Below, in pieces: positions 23,399 through 35,376 of a stretch of 64,000 nucleotides of DNA. The DNA is from Calvatia gigantea (taxonomy: Eukaryota > Basidiomycota > Agaricomycetes > Agaricales > Lycoperdaceae). The first letter of the stretch is position 1. Each line of letters opens with the position of its first letter. The DNA is taken from assembly GCA_025093985.1 (NCBI GenBank), contig JACAAK010000010.1, positions 521,501-585,500 on the forward strand. Reading direction: 5' to 3'. A model generated the notes under the pieces. The model searched no databases and had not been told where the DNA came from. It worked only from the letters and a program-made list of their open reading frames with translations. Made by a program: the position numbers and the translations under genes.

Positions 23399-26300
23399 TG
23401 GCTTGCGCCAATTTATAACGCGGTGCCCGATCGCAGTCCGCGTGTAGCTAAGTACAGAGCCCCAACTACAAAGTCTGATGAGTTGAGAGTAATCTACCGT
23501 TCAGAAGCAGCCCAACCTAACCCAAGCGATAACCCAGACCAGACCAGTCCGCCCCCTACTTGCCAAATCCTCCGGTTCCCCGAAATGCCCATCACACTGA
23601 AGAAGACCCAGTTGCCCAGGTCTTGTGGTGTACACCCAGTGACGCATCGCCGCAGCGCGGCGGTGCCCTGATCATCCCACGAGCGGCGGGCCCAGCGGCG
23701 GCGGCGGCCGAGCGCCCGAAAGGGGACAGGTGTAATCAGGAGAGCCAGCGCAGGGAGCCCCCGCTTGGAGCCACCTTACCCCCAACTTCCCAGGTGAAAG
23801 GGTATCAGCCTAGTCCCGACCCAGAGCAACACAGTAGGCAGGGTAGCAACTCGAAGCACCGCCTAGACGGTGCCCAAGAAAGCAGCTTAGCAGGACGAAC
23901 CCGCACCGCCACCCGGGGACCCCACCCCCGTTATTTTACGCCTCCGCCCACCGCGAAGCCCCGGGCCAGGCCCAGGAAAGGAGCACCACTAGCCAAGGCC
24001 AGAAGCACCCCCCAGGGACCCAGCCCCTGTTGCCTTATGACTTCTCCACCTAGTAGGTCAGAAGACCAGCGACACCGCAGGGACCCCCCACGCGCGCCAG
24101 CTCAGCCGATCCCAACATCGTCAGGTCTGAATGCAAACGCACCAGGGTTCGCGTTCAGGAAGTCAATCAGCTCACGAATGGTCTGAGGAGGTCTGTCCAG
24201 CTCCCTCTTGTGGTTGGGACACCTGACGAAAATGTGATAGCGCCCCTCGAGAGCGGCGCCACACGAGCAGCCAACGCTTTCGTTCGGAAAGAATCGTACA
24301 CGGTACGACCCAATCGGAGCATGACCAGTAACGGCACGCACGGCCCTCGCACACAGCGAGTTAGAGCCGCTAACATGAGGAAGCCAGGGCCCACCAGAAA
24401 GGTAGGTCGGCTTCCCCGGAATAGATGGATCTGCCCCGGAAGCGAGATCCATATTACTGTGCCCCTTGTAAGAAGAGGTAGAGTACAGCTGACGCCATGA
24501 CTCCAGAACGTCATTGACCGCCTCTTTGCGCAGGCGGGCAATAGAAGTGAACGGCCTCGGGCCATAAGCGACCTGAGGGAACGAGGTAACATGCCGGTGA
24601 ACAGCATGATGGAACTCCCACTTCTCGGAAGAAGGGACAGCGAGGAATTCAACGCCTCTCCGGGGATCCCCAGAGAGCCATCGTTTAAGCGCCACACACA
24701 CTCCCTGGGACAGCATCTGCCCGGAGTGCATAGACGGATCAACTACAAGCTTCGCTGACGCAATAGAGTCAGTGAATACCCGTATAAGCCTGACGTCATC
24801 CTGCCTAAGAGCAAAATGAATGCCAAGCGCAATGGCCATGAGCTCAGCATCAGGTGCTGTAACTCGGCCTGCCACGCGAGTGATCTCCCGAAGGCACTCC
24901 CGCTGGCGGTAGACATGGGCAGACGAAACTGCCTGGAACTTGCCATGGAGCGGCAGACTTGCGTCCGTCGCCATATGGACAATCCCGAGATCCTCCCTGC
25001 ACTCCCTAAGGCGCACGTTGAGAGCATACATGTGCTCGGGGTCGGTATTACCCTCCGCATTGAGCTTCACCTCCATGAACGACACCTGCTCAGGGTGGCA
25101 GTCCATCAGGCGGTATCCGGGTCGATTAATTGAAGCCATAGGTTCAAACTCCTCGACGAGGTTCACCAGGCTGGCGTCAGCCTGGATTAAGGAGCCCTTA
25201 GTCTTCTTGCGGACAGCAGGAGACATAAGGCCGATAGAACGAGTGTGCAATTTCGCAGACCCAGAGTATTCAGGGCTCATAAGGGCCCTGAGAGGATGGT
25301 TGGGCGACAGGGTCTTAATCCTGTAGTCCGACCTGACAGCAAGCTTCTGTATGTGAAGCTGGATAGGTATGAGACCCGCGAACGATTCCGCAGCCCCAGT
25401 AGGAGCAGTCCGGAAAGCGCCTGTAATCCACAGGGCCGCCCGTCTCTGCATGACGTTCAGACTCTTAAGGGCCGCCTTACAGCGAGAGCCCTTGAAGAAC
25501 CAGAGTTTGAAGCCATACGTCGCAATGGGAACGACACACGACCGATAGAGGAGGCGCTTCTGCATAGGCCGCAAGCCCCTCGTAGAATTACCAAGCATCT
25601 TCATGGCTTTCACCGTAGAGAGTGCTTTAGTAGAGTAATAGCGAACGTGCTCCTTGAAGGTAAGGGCGCGGTCGAAGTAAAAGCCCAAATACCTCCAATA
25701 AGGCTTGGGCCGGAGCGGCGTATCACCAGTGAACGGGGCAAAGCCCAGGTCTATTGGTGGATTATCATCCCCATGCTTACGGGAGAAGTGAAAGACCTCG
25801 GACTTGTCATGTTCAAGTACCAAGGCGAAACGCTCAAAGAGCCTGAATATAATACCATACGCCTCCTTAAGAGCCGCAAGGTTAGACCCCCAATCCTTCG
25901 ACTGGGCAATGATGGTGCCATCATCGACATATGACAGAAGAGTCGTCCCCAGACGAGACGCCTCCCTGTCGAAAAGCCACATTAGCGGAGCTATGTATAA
26001 GGCCGACAGGACGGGAGAGAGGGCAGATCCCTGCCCTACCCCCACATCCGATGGAAATGGCTCGGACTTAAAAGAGTCCCAACAATACTGGGTCTTCCGT
26101 CCTACCAAGTAGTGCGCAAAGAATTCGACCAGCTCAGGGGCGAATCCTTGCTTGCGGAGTATTGCCACCAGCATATCATGGTGCAATGATGGAAAGAACT
26201 GCGCTATGTCGAAAGCCACAACGCTAGTCCTGAGGCCCTTGGCCCAACCCGCTCTTACGATGTGGGTCAGCATCAGGCCAGCATCTTCAGTGGATCGTTG

Positions 26301-26592
26301 GATCACACCTCCGAGCTGATTAGGGTGGAAGACCCCAAATTTGACAGAGTCAAACTGGAGCCTAGTCGCAATCATTTTCTCAAACAGCTTACCCAGCGTG
26401 TTGAGAAGAACTATGGGCCTAAAGGCCTTGGGTGTAGAGTATGCAGGCTTACCCGGCTTAGGGATAATGACCGACATAGATTCTTTAAAGTACTCCGGCC
26501 AGCAACCTAGACGAATACAGGCGCTAGCTAGTCGTACGAAGACCGGCAGGGAATCCCCAAGCACGATCTGTTTGAGCATCCTCCACGTAACG
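23367..26592 (-). mobile_element. young 5'-truncated LINE, 18-bp TSD
   Basis: T-run at 23367-23392, 3' UTR, then ORF2 from its stop back to the RT N-terminus at 26592. TSD TGGGGCCACCCCACTGCT at 23349-23366 and 26593-26610, inside the first zinc knuckle of the host ORF1. Removing the insert and one TSD copy restores the ORF1 frame. CpG-rich with no stops: a recent insertion. Confidence 0.93.
24102..26592 (-). CDS. LINE ORF2, RT and RNase H portion, open but without start
   Basis: About 830 uninterrupted codons from HVTWRMLKQ to the normal stop (24102-24104). RT signatures are VVAFDIAQFFPSLHHDML, GVGQGSALSPVLS and YVDDGTIIAQ. RNase H follows with MATDASLP, PDAELMAIALG and RVFTDSIAS. The C-terminal knuckle is CSCGAALEGRYHIFVRC. 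The endonuclease domain and start codon were lost by 5' truncation, so it cannot act alone. Confidence 0.9.
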
Positions 26593-26918
26593 TGGGGCCA
26601 CCCCACTGCTATCTGTCGATCCCAGTCGAACAGGTGCCCTATCTGTGCTGGGCCTCACACTTCTGAGAACCATTGCGCCGTCGCCGGTTGTTGTTATCCC
26701 AAGGATCTCAACAAGGCTACCCCCAAGGGACAACCGTGTCCCCACAAATTCAAATGTCTCAACTGCGGTGGTGAGCACTGCGCCGACTCCCATTCGTGCC
26801 AGCTTTGGCGCCACCGGTACGAGGCTGAGTGGATCAAAGAGCACTACAGAAAGGTGAGTGAACACTGTCTCTCAAGGATGGCGTCACGATCCACTGATAA
26901 CACTTCAGCATCCGCGCA

Positions 26919-29900
26919 ATGAACCCCGAGCCTGACGAGTTGAGGTGTTTTGTGAAGGGTAAAATACGTATACTGTCATTTAACGTAGCAAAGAATTACA
27001 CATTATTGGACACACTGCTAGAGTCTGAGAAAGACAACTTTGACATCATCTTCATCCAGGAGCCGCCCTGGCGAATGATTAGATCTGCCCCCTCGATGCT
27101 TGACGCCGAGGGTGAGCCTGTCATTGGAGCACCTAAGCACCCTGAGTGGTTGTATATGGTGAGGCCAGCCTCCACTGCGGAGGAACAAGATCGACCGTGT
27201 GTCATGGCTTTTGTCCACACACGGATCAAGAGACTAAGGCCCTCGCTAAGGTGGGACCTTGTTGACCACCGGGATGTGATGGTTCTCACCATCTTCAATC
27301 ACGGCTGTGAGTGCCATTTCATGAATGTTTATTCTGATGATGAGCATACTGCGATCAAGCTTCTTTACCCCAGGTGCACTACATGGGAGGCGATTTTAAT
27401 TGCCATTCGCGTGAGTGGGACGACGGCGTCCCGCATCACCACCAACCCGCCCAGCAGCTTTTGGAAGCTGCCGACGACCTCGGCCTTGGAATCTGGCTTC
27501 CAAATTCTAGGGCTTCTACACATGTGCCCCGAGATCCGACCAAGCGCCAATTGGTGATTGATCTGATCTTTATCTCCAATCTCAGGTGGCGCATCGTGCG
27601 TCCCCAGATCAGATTGGATCTGACAGGCCCATCAGACCACCATCCGCTGTCTGTCACGATCCCTATCCGCCCTGAAGACATCACAAATGTCAGAAGGGCT
27701 TTTCCCAAGAACTCAGAAGCAACTGCAGAATTGCAGTTCCTTGACGAGATCAGAGAAGGGGTGTATGATCTTCGAGATCATCCCCTTAATTCAGCATGGG
27801 ATGTTAATGTCCTGGCATCGGCTATTGGGTCGGTGTTCTCTGCAGCGTGGCACCGCCACACTGTGGAGGTGCACATATCTGCAAAGTCTCAGCCCTGGTG
27901 GGATGAGGATTGCAGGGTCGCCCTCCAGGCCCACAGGGATTCTTTGGACCCTGCAGACTGGAAGGCATTTCAATGCGTTGTGGCATCTAAGAAGCGCAAA
28001 TTCTTTGATGAGAAGATTGAGGAAATTGCTGAGACCAACAAGCGCCCTTGGGACTTTATGGAATGGGTCAAGGCATACAAGTTGCCTGCGTGTGAGGCTA
28101 TCTCCTACCAGGGGGAGCCTTATCACACTATGGACTCCCTTTGGGAGGCCCTTCACGGTACCTACAACTCCACTTCTGGGTGGGAGTGTGATACCCACGT
28201 TATTGATCTGCTCCCTATGCTACTGCGGCGGGAATGGGTGGACTTCTCAGCCAAGAAGCTGGTGGACGCGCTGTCTGCCTGCTCTAAGGTCTCTGCGCTG
28301 GGCCCTGACCACGTTACGTGGAGGATGCTCAAACAGATCGTGCTTGGGGATGCCCTGCTGGTCTTCATATGTCTAGCTAGCACCTGTATTCATCTAGGCT
28401 GCTGGCCAGAGTATTTTAAAGAATCTATGTCAGTTATTATCCCTAAGCTGGATAAGCCTGCATACTCTACACCCAAGGCCTTTAGGCCTATAGTTCTTCT
28501 CAACACGTTGGGCAAGCTGTTTGAGAAAATGATTGCGACTAGGCTCCAGTTTGACTCTGTCAAATTTGGGGTCTTTCACCCTAATCAGCTCGGAGGCGTG
28601 ATCCAACGATCCACTGAAGATGCTGGCCTGATGCTGACCCACATCGTAAGAGCAGGTTGGTCTAAAGGCCTCAGGACTAGCATTGTGGTATTTGACATAG
28701 CACAGTTCTTCCCTTCATTGCACCATGATATGTTGGTTGCAATACTCCGCAGGCAAGGATTCGCCCCTGAGTTGGTCGAGTTCTTTGTGCATTACTTGGT
28801 AGGACGGAAGACCCGGTATTGCTGGGACTCTTTCAAGTCTGAGCCGTTTCCATCGGATGTGGGGGTAGGTCAGGGCTCTGCCCTCTCCCCCGTCCTGTCA
28901 GCCTTATACATAGCTCCGCTAATGTGGCTTTTCGACAGGGAGGCGTCACGCCTAGGAGTGACCCTCCTGTCATATGTCGATGATGGTACTATCATTGCCC
29001 AGTCCAAGGACTGGAAATCCAACCTTGTAGCTCTTAAGGAGGCATATGGTATTATATTCAGGCTCTTTGAGCGCTTCGCCTTGGTACTTGAGCATGACAA
29101 GTCTGAGGTCTTTCACTTCTCCTGGAGACACGGGGATGATAATCCACTGATTGACCTGGGCTTTGCCCCGTTCACTGGTGATACACCGCTCTGGCCCAAA
29201 CCCTATTGGAGGTATCTGGGCTTCTACTTCGACTGTGCCCTTACTTTCAAGGAGCATGTTCGCTATTATTCTACTAAAGCACTTTCTACAGTGAAAGCCA
29301 TGAAGATGCTTGGTAATTCTACGAGGGGCTTGCGGTCTATGCAGAAGCGCCTCCTTTACTGGTCATGTGTTGTCCCTATTGCGACATATGGCTTTAAACT
29401 CTGGTTCTTCAAGGGTTCCCGCTGCAAGGCGGCCCTTAAGAGCCTGAATGTCATGCAAAGACGGGCGGCCCTGTGGATTACAGGTGCATTCCGGACTGCT
29501 CCTACTGGGGCTGCGGAGTCATTCGCAGGTCTCATACCTATCCAGCTTCATATACAGAAGCTTGCTGTCAGGTCAGATTACAGGATCAAGACCCTGTCAC
29601 CTAATCATCCCCTTAGAGCCCTCATGAGCCCTGAGTATTCTGGGTCTGCTAAGCTGCATACCCGCTCTATCGGTCTTATGTCTCCTGCGGTTTGCAAGAA
29701 GACTAGAGGCTCCTTAATCCAGGCTGATGCCAACCTGGTAAACCTCGTCAAGGAATTTGAGCCTATGGCTTCAATTAATTGGCCTGGATACCGCCTGATG
29801 GACTGCCACCCTGACCAGGTGTCGTTCGTTTCACCATGCTGTTCACCGGCATGTCACCTCGTTCCCTCAGGTTGCTTATGGCCTGAGGCTGTTCACTTCT

Positions 29901-30341
29901 ATTGTCCGCCTGTGCAAAGAGGCAGTCAACGATGTTCTGGAGTCATGGCATCAGCTGTACTCTACCTCTTCTTACAAGGGGCATAGCAACATGGATCTTG
30001 CCTCCGGGGCGGACCCATCTATTCCGGGGAAGCCGACCTACCTTTCTGGTGGGCCCTGGCTCCTTCATGTTAGCGGCTCTAACTCGCTCTGTGCGAGGGC
30101 CATGCGTGCCGTTACAGGTCATGCTCCGATTGGGTCGTACCGAGTATGATTCTTTCCTAATGAAAGTGTTGGCTGTTCATGTGGTGCCGCTCTCGAGGGG
30201 TGCTATCACATTTTCGTCAGATGTCCCAACCACAAAAGGGACCTTGACAGACCTTCTCAGACCATTCGTGAGCTGATTGACTTCCTGGATGCAAACCCCA
30301 GGGCTTTTGCATTCAGACCAGATGATGCTGGGATCGGCTGA
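26919..30341 (+). pseudogene. LINE ORF2 with 19-nt deletion and internal deletion
   Basis: ATG 26919 overlaps the ORF1 stop. A 19-nt deletion near 27366 (between AAGCTT and CTTTACC) shifts the frame inside the endonuclease. The next frame stays open through RT to VSFV at about 29827. There about 490 bp are missing, joined at a GTTC/TTC microhomology, removing the RNase H. The C-terminus (FTSI, YSTSSYKG, CSCGAAL) continues in another frame with a stop at RV-FF, to TGA 30339-30341. Confidence 0.88.
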
Positions 30342-31093
30342 GCTGGCATGCGTGGGGGGTCCCTGCGGTGTTGCTGGTCTTCGGGCCTACTAGGTAGAGA
30401 AGTCGCAAGGTAACAGGGGTGGGGTCCCTGGGGGGTGCTTCTGGCCTTGGCTGGTGGTGCTCCTTTCCTGGGCTTGGTCAGGGGCTTTGCGGGGGGCAGA
30501 GGCATAAAATAACGGGGGTGGGGTCCCCAGGTGGTGGTGCGGGTTTGTCCTGCTCAGCTGCTTTCTTGGGCGCCGTCTGGGCAGTGCTTTGAGTTGCTAC
30601 CCTGCCTACTGTGTTGCTCTAGATCAGGACTAGGCTGATACCCTTTCACCTGGGAAGTTGGGGGTAAGGTGGCTCCAAGCGGGGGCTCCTTACGCTGGCT
30701 CTCCTGACTACACCTGTCCCCCTGAGGGCACTTGGCCGCCGTTGCTGCTGGGTCTGCCTCTTGAGGGATGATCAGGGCACCGTCACAGCGCGACGGTGCA
30801 TCACTGGGTGTGCACCACAAGACCTGGGCAACTGGGGCTTCTTCAGTGTGATGGGCATTTCGGGCAACCGGGGTAGTTTATTCAGTAGGGGGCAGCTCGG
30901 GTCAGGCTAGGTTGGAAAGCTTCGGTTAGTATGGCTTGGGCTGGGTTGGGCTGTTTGTGAAAGGTAGATTACTCTCAACTCATCGGACAATGTAGTTAGG
31001 GTCTTTGTACTTTGCTACACGCGGACTGCGATCGGGCACTGCGTTATAAATTGGCGCAAGCCATGATTTAAAAAAAAAAAAAAAAAAAAAAAA

Positions 31094-32476
31094 GCAGGCA
31101 GACAGTGCGTCCACTAGCTCTTTGTCTGAAAAGTTGACCCATTCCTGCCACGGAAGTGTAGGGAGCGGATCAATAACAGGGGTATCACACTCACGTCTGG
31201 AGGCGGAGTTGTAGGTACCGTAAAGGGCCTCCCATAGGGAGTCCATAGTGTGGCAAGGCTCCCCCTGGTAGGAGATAGCCTCGCATGCGGGCAACTTGCG
31301 TGCCTTAACCCATTCCATAAGGTCCCAAGGGCGCTTGTTGGTCTCAGCAATTTCCTCGATCTTCTCATCGAAGAATTTGCGCTTCTTAGACACTACAACA
31401 CGTCGAAATGCCTTCCAGTCCGCAGGGTCCAAAGAGTCCCTGTGGGCCTGTAGGGCAACATTGCAATCCTCATCCCACCACGGCTGAGATTTTGCAGATA
31501 TGTGCACCTCCACAGTGTGGCAGTGCCACGCTGCAGAGAACACTGACCCAATAGCTGATGCCAGGACATTAACATCCCGCGCTGAGTTAAGGGGATGATC
31601 CCGAAGACCATACACCCCTTCTCTGATCTCATCCAGGAACTGCAATTCTGCAGTTGCTGCTGAGTTCTTGGGAAATGCCCTTCTGACATTTGTGATGTCT
31701 TCAGGGCGGATAGGGATCGTGACAGACAGCGGATGGTGATCTGATGGACCTGTCAGATCTGATCTGATCTGGGGATGCACGATGTGCCACCTAAGATCGG
31801 AGATAAAGATCAGATCAATCACCAATTGGCATTTGGTCGGATCTTGAGGTACATGTATAGAAGCTCTGGAATCTGGCAACCAGATTCCAAGGCCGAGGTT
31901 GTCAGCAGCTTCCAAAAGCTGCTGGGCAGGTCGGTGGTGATGCGGAACATTATCATCCCACTCATGTGAGTGGCAATTAAAATCGCCTCCCATATAGTGC
32001 ATCTGGGGTAGAGAATTGTGCTTCTCATAGAGAAGCCTGATCACAGTGTGCTCATTGTCAGAATAAACATTCATGAGATGGTGTTCTCGGCTGTGATTGA
32101 AGATGGTGACAACCATCACATCCCGGTGATCAATGAGGTCCCACCTTAGCGAGGGCCTCAGCCTCTTGATCTGTGTGTGGACATACGCCATAACACGGGG
32201 TCGATCTTGTTCCTCCGCAGTGGAGGCCGGCCTCACCATATATAACCACTCAGGGTGCTTAGGTGCTCTGATGATAGGCTCACCCTCGGCGTCAAGTGTC
32301 GAGGGGGCGGATCTTACCGTTCGCCAGGGTGGCTCCTGGACGAACATGATGTCGAAGTTGTCTTTTTCAGACTCTAGCAATGTGTCCAATAACATATAAT
32401 TCTTTGCTACGTTAAATGACAATATACGTATTTTACCCTTCACGAAACGCCTCAACTCGTCAGGCTCGGGGTTCAT
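31094..32476 (-). CDS. LINE ORF2 N-terminal part, open, cut by LINE insertion
   Basis: ATG 32476, MNPEPDELRRFVKG. It holds a full EEP endonuclease with SFNVAKNY, QEPPW, LMNVYSDNE, GGDFNCHSHEWD, DLIFISDLRW and TGPSDHHPLS, and then the linker to RT up to LVDALSAC. No internal stop over about 460 codons. Truncated by the insertion, so no RT domain. The start overlaps the ORF1 stop in the ATGA arrangement. Confidence 0.88.
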
Positions 32477-35083
32477 TGCGTGGATGCTGAAGTGTTATCA
32501 GTGGATCGTGACGCCATCCTTGAGAGATGATGTTCACTCACCTTTCTGTAGTGCTCTTTGATCCACTCGGCCTCATACCAGTGGCACCAAAGTTGGCACG
32601 AATGGGAGTCAGCGCGGTGTTCCCCACCGCAGTTAAGACATTTAAATTTGTGGGGACAAGGTTGTCCCTCAGGGGTAGCCTTGTTGAGATCCTTAGGATG
32701 ACAACAGCTGGCGACGGTGTGGTGGTTCTCAGAGGTATGAGGCCCAGTGCAGATGGGGCACCTGTTCGACCGAGATCAACAGATAGCAGTGGGGTGGCCC
32801 CAGTACTAGCAACACTGACACCAGGGGACCCTAGTACAGGCAGAGGCCTGCTGCACGCGGCAGGAGTGCATTCCAATCTGGACAGTGCACCCCACAAGGC
32901 ACTTCATCCGAGTGCTGGTCTTAGAGTTGGCCAGGTCGAGCCAGGCTGTGCACGTGTCAGAGCTGGTGGAGTTGCGCGAGATGTGCGGGGTATGGGACAG
33001 CATAGCAAAGTCCTCACAATGGGGGGACTTTGAGAGGTGACCCAGGAGGTGTTCAACAGTCATGGTCTTACGGCCAAGCTCATTGATGAATGGGATATCC
33101 ACGATTCTGATGTAGGACATGGAGTTGGGCTTTCGCGTTCAGACCAGATGATGCTGGGATCGGCTGAGCTGGCGCGCGTGGGGGGCTCCTGCGGGGCCGC
33201 TGGTCTTCTGGCCTACTGGGGGGGGAAGTTGTAAGGCAACAGGGGTGGGGTCCCTGGGGGGTGCTTCTGGCCTCGGCTAGTGGTGCTCCTTTCCTGGGCC
33301 TGGTCTGGGGGCTTCGTGGCGGGCGGAGGCGTAAAATAACGGGGGTGGGGTCCCCGGGTGGCGGTGCGGGTTCGTCCTGCTAAGCCGCTTTCTTGGGCAC
33401 CGTCTAGGCGGCGCTTCGAGTTGCTACCCTGTCTGCTGTGTTGTTCTGGGTCGGGACTGGGCTGATACCCTTCCACTTGGGAAGCTGGGGGTAAGGTGGC
33501 TCCAAGCGGGGGCTCCTTGCGCTGGATCTCCTGACTACACCTGTCCCCCTGAGGGCACTCGGCTGCCGCTGTCGCTGGGTCCGCCTCTTGAGGGATGATC
33601 AGGGCACCGCCGCTCTGCGGCGATGCGTCACTGGGTGTACACCACAAGACCTGGGCAACTGGGTCTTCTTCAGTGTGATGGGCATTTCGGGGAACCGGGG
33701 GATTTGGCAAGTAGGGGATGGTCCGGTCTGGTCTGGGTTAGCGCTTGGGTTGGGTTGGATTGTCTCTGAACAGTAGATTACTCTTAACTCATCGGACCTT
33801 GTAGTTGGGGCTTTGTACTTAGCTACACGCGGACTGCGATCGGGCACCGCGTTATAAATTGGCGCAAGCCATGATTTAAAAAAAAAAAAAAAAAAAAAGG
33901 ACATGGAGTTGGGAACGTGGAGCTGGAGCTTAACACCCTCAGTGACCGCCTTGTGGGCCCATTTGTCAATGATAGCAACATCTTTCGGAGTGGAAGCATA
34001 GTTGGTGAGCAAAGACTACAAGTTGGCCATGCTCGATCAGACAGACTCGATCCGACAATGGACATGAGCCTGGACAAGACCTCTGTTGATAACTTCAACA
34101 AAGTGGTTGGTTTGAGGGCGGGGGGAGCCTTCAGGAACGGCCACTGCTGTCATGAGAAGTTGTTGACGGTTGGGACCAGCTGTGACATTGTCAGGACGCT
34201 TGGACTTGGGCACTCCTCCACTGTTGCTGCAGGGCAAGGTGTTTTGCCTCTGCATTCTTTCGGATCAACTCAACAAGGTCCTGCTTGTGACGAGCAGGAC
34301 GGATGGGTTGAACTGGAGGTGGCGGTGTAGGAGCTCTAACCGGCTTCGATCTACCAGATCTAGGCATGGAGCCTCCCATGTCGGCATCAATGTCACCTGA
34401 GCCAGATGTCCAGGGCAGAGGGGTAGCTCTCCTGGCTGGCAGGGGTTGAGCATAGTGAGAGGCAATGTTGGCCACAGCATGACCCCCAAGCCAACTCGGA
34501 TTAGATTGACCAGTTGGAGAGCGATCCAGCCAGCCATTGTTAGCCAGGGACTGGACAAACGCCAAGGCGGCACCCAGTACCACTGTGGTAGATTCCGCAT
34601 TAAGCAGCATAGCATGCACGGACCTGAACCAGGAGGCCAGGTTGTACAGGGATTCAGCTGTGCCTTGGATGTCCACAGCGAGGTATTCTTCATCACCTGC
34701 CAATGCCGCTACAGATGGAGCATACTCCAAATCGCCAAACAACTCCACTGACATATCTCTGCCAGCAGAGCTCCCAGAGGGATTGGTGACAATTGCAGAG
34801 GCAGTGGCCCCAGGGGCCACCACCTCGTCCTCGTCGTCAGTGAAGGGGTCCGCCATCTCCATTGGCATAGGAGAGGGGGAAGTTGCATGAGAGGGAGCAC
34901 GGGACCGAGGTCAGGCAGTTCCACTTGAGGAGATTGCTGATGGCAGCCACGCCGTGATTGGGATGGTGGCGTATCGTTGGTGCATGCCCTCCCCAGAGGA
35001 GGCCTGGGTTGAGGTGTGGGTTTGGTAGCAGGGCTGTGGCTGCTGGGAGCCCACACCCAGAATACAAGCGATCAGGTCAGGGG
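32475..35083 (-). pseudogene. LINE ORF1, degenerate and interrupted
   Basis: Readable pieces include PMEMADPFTDDEDEVV (near 34868), the central Ser/Pro-rich part, the C-terminal knuckles CPICAGPH and CLNCGGEH, and the final residues before the ORF2 start. A deletion of about 190 bp near 34200 joins RSAQVQ to RPDNVTAG. A stop near 32805 and frameshifts add to the insertion of the LINE at 33130-33898. N-terminus truncated by the LTR at 35084. Confidence 0.82.
33130..33898 (+). mobile_element. very short LINE insertion (3' UTR), 15-bp TSD
   Basis: It begins in the last ORF2 codons (FRPDDAGIG), contains the whole 3' UTR and ends in poly(A) at 33878-33898. TSD GGACATGGAGTTGGG at 33115-33129 and 33899-33913. 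In the parts compared its 3' UTR is identical, in inverse orientation, to that at 43282-43990, so both came recently from one source. Confidence 0.92.
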
Positions 35084-35376
35084 TGTTAGATGTGGTCTCA
35101 TCAGTCCTATAGATAGATTGGGACTTATCACTGACGGAGTTTTAGTCAGGTGATGAGTCATATGACACAGGTGGACTTGTAGCTTCCTGTGGACGCTTTG
35201 AGAGCCTTTAGTCTCTTACAGTTGTCCACAGGTGAGCAAAGTATTGTAACTTCATTATCTAGTCTCTTACAGTTGTCCACAGTAATTGTGGATTTCCTCC
35301 TTTAATATTAATCCAATAGACTTCGTTCCACCACTGTTAGGACCGTCTCAACGTCCCCCACGCGCACCTCTTTACA
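35084..35376 (+). repeat. Copia-1 LTR, isolated
   Basis: 293 bp, TGTTAG...TTTACA, differing at several sites from the identical pair at 36480 and 52731. Left flank is LINE ORF1 (minus), right flank is LINE ORF2 (plus). The 5-bp flanks AGGGG and GGATG do not match, so it is not a simple solo LTR. A recombination product is more likely. Confidence 0.8.

Larger units (their letters stand above)
21573..26922 (+). pseudogene. LINE ORF1, interrupted by a LINE insertion
   Basis: ATG 21573. The frame is open to 23366, then resumes after the insert at the first zinc knuckle (WYWGHPTAIC). It runs through CPICAGPH and CLNCGGEH and stops at TGA 26920-26922, overlapping ORF2. Without the insert it is about 700 codons with no other break seen. 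N-terminal Pro/Ser-rich and acidic regions precede a basic KKKK patch. It is the best view of a complete ORF1 in the window. Probable role: nucleic-acid-binding partner of ORF2. Confidence 0.88.
21433..31093 (+). mobile_element. near-full-length LINE with nested LINE and internal deletion
   Basis: It has the 5' end and 5' UTR (21433-21572), ORF1, ORF2, 3' UTR (from 30342) and poly(A) (about 31071-31093). A minus-strand LINE sits in ORF1 (23367-26592). About 490 bp are missing from ORF2 near 29827. The sequence after the poly(A), GCAGGCAGACAGTGC (31094-31108), is not found before its 5' end; its partner lies inverted at 18515-18529. The 5' and 3' parts may therefore come from two insertions joined by recombination. 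Confidence 0.85.
31094..35083 (-). mobile_element. LINE 5' half (ORF1 and ORF2 N-terminal part), nested
   Basis: Minus-strand ORF1 from about 35083 and ORF2 from ATG 32476 to DALSAC at 31094, where the poly(A) of the upstream plus-strand LINE abuts. A small LINE is nested at 33130-33898. The 5' end is lost at LTR 35084. Its continuation (LSACSKVS...) is the fragment at 18515-21432, sharing the 15-bp TSD in inverted orientation. Confidence 0.85.

Noticed and set aside
35084..35376. LTR 35084-35376 as a normal solo LTR
   Set aside because: The 5-bp flanks differ and the two sides are LINE fragments in opposite orientation that do not join to a continuous sequence.
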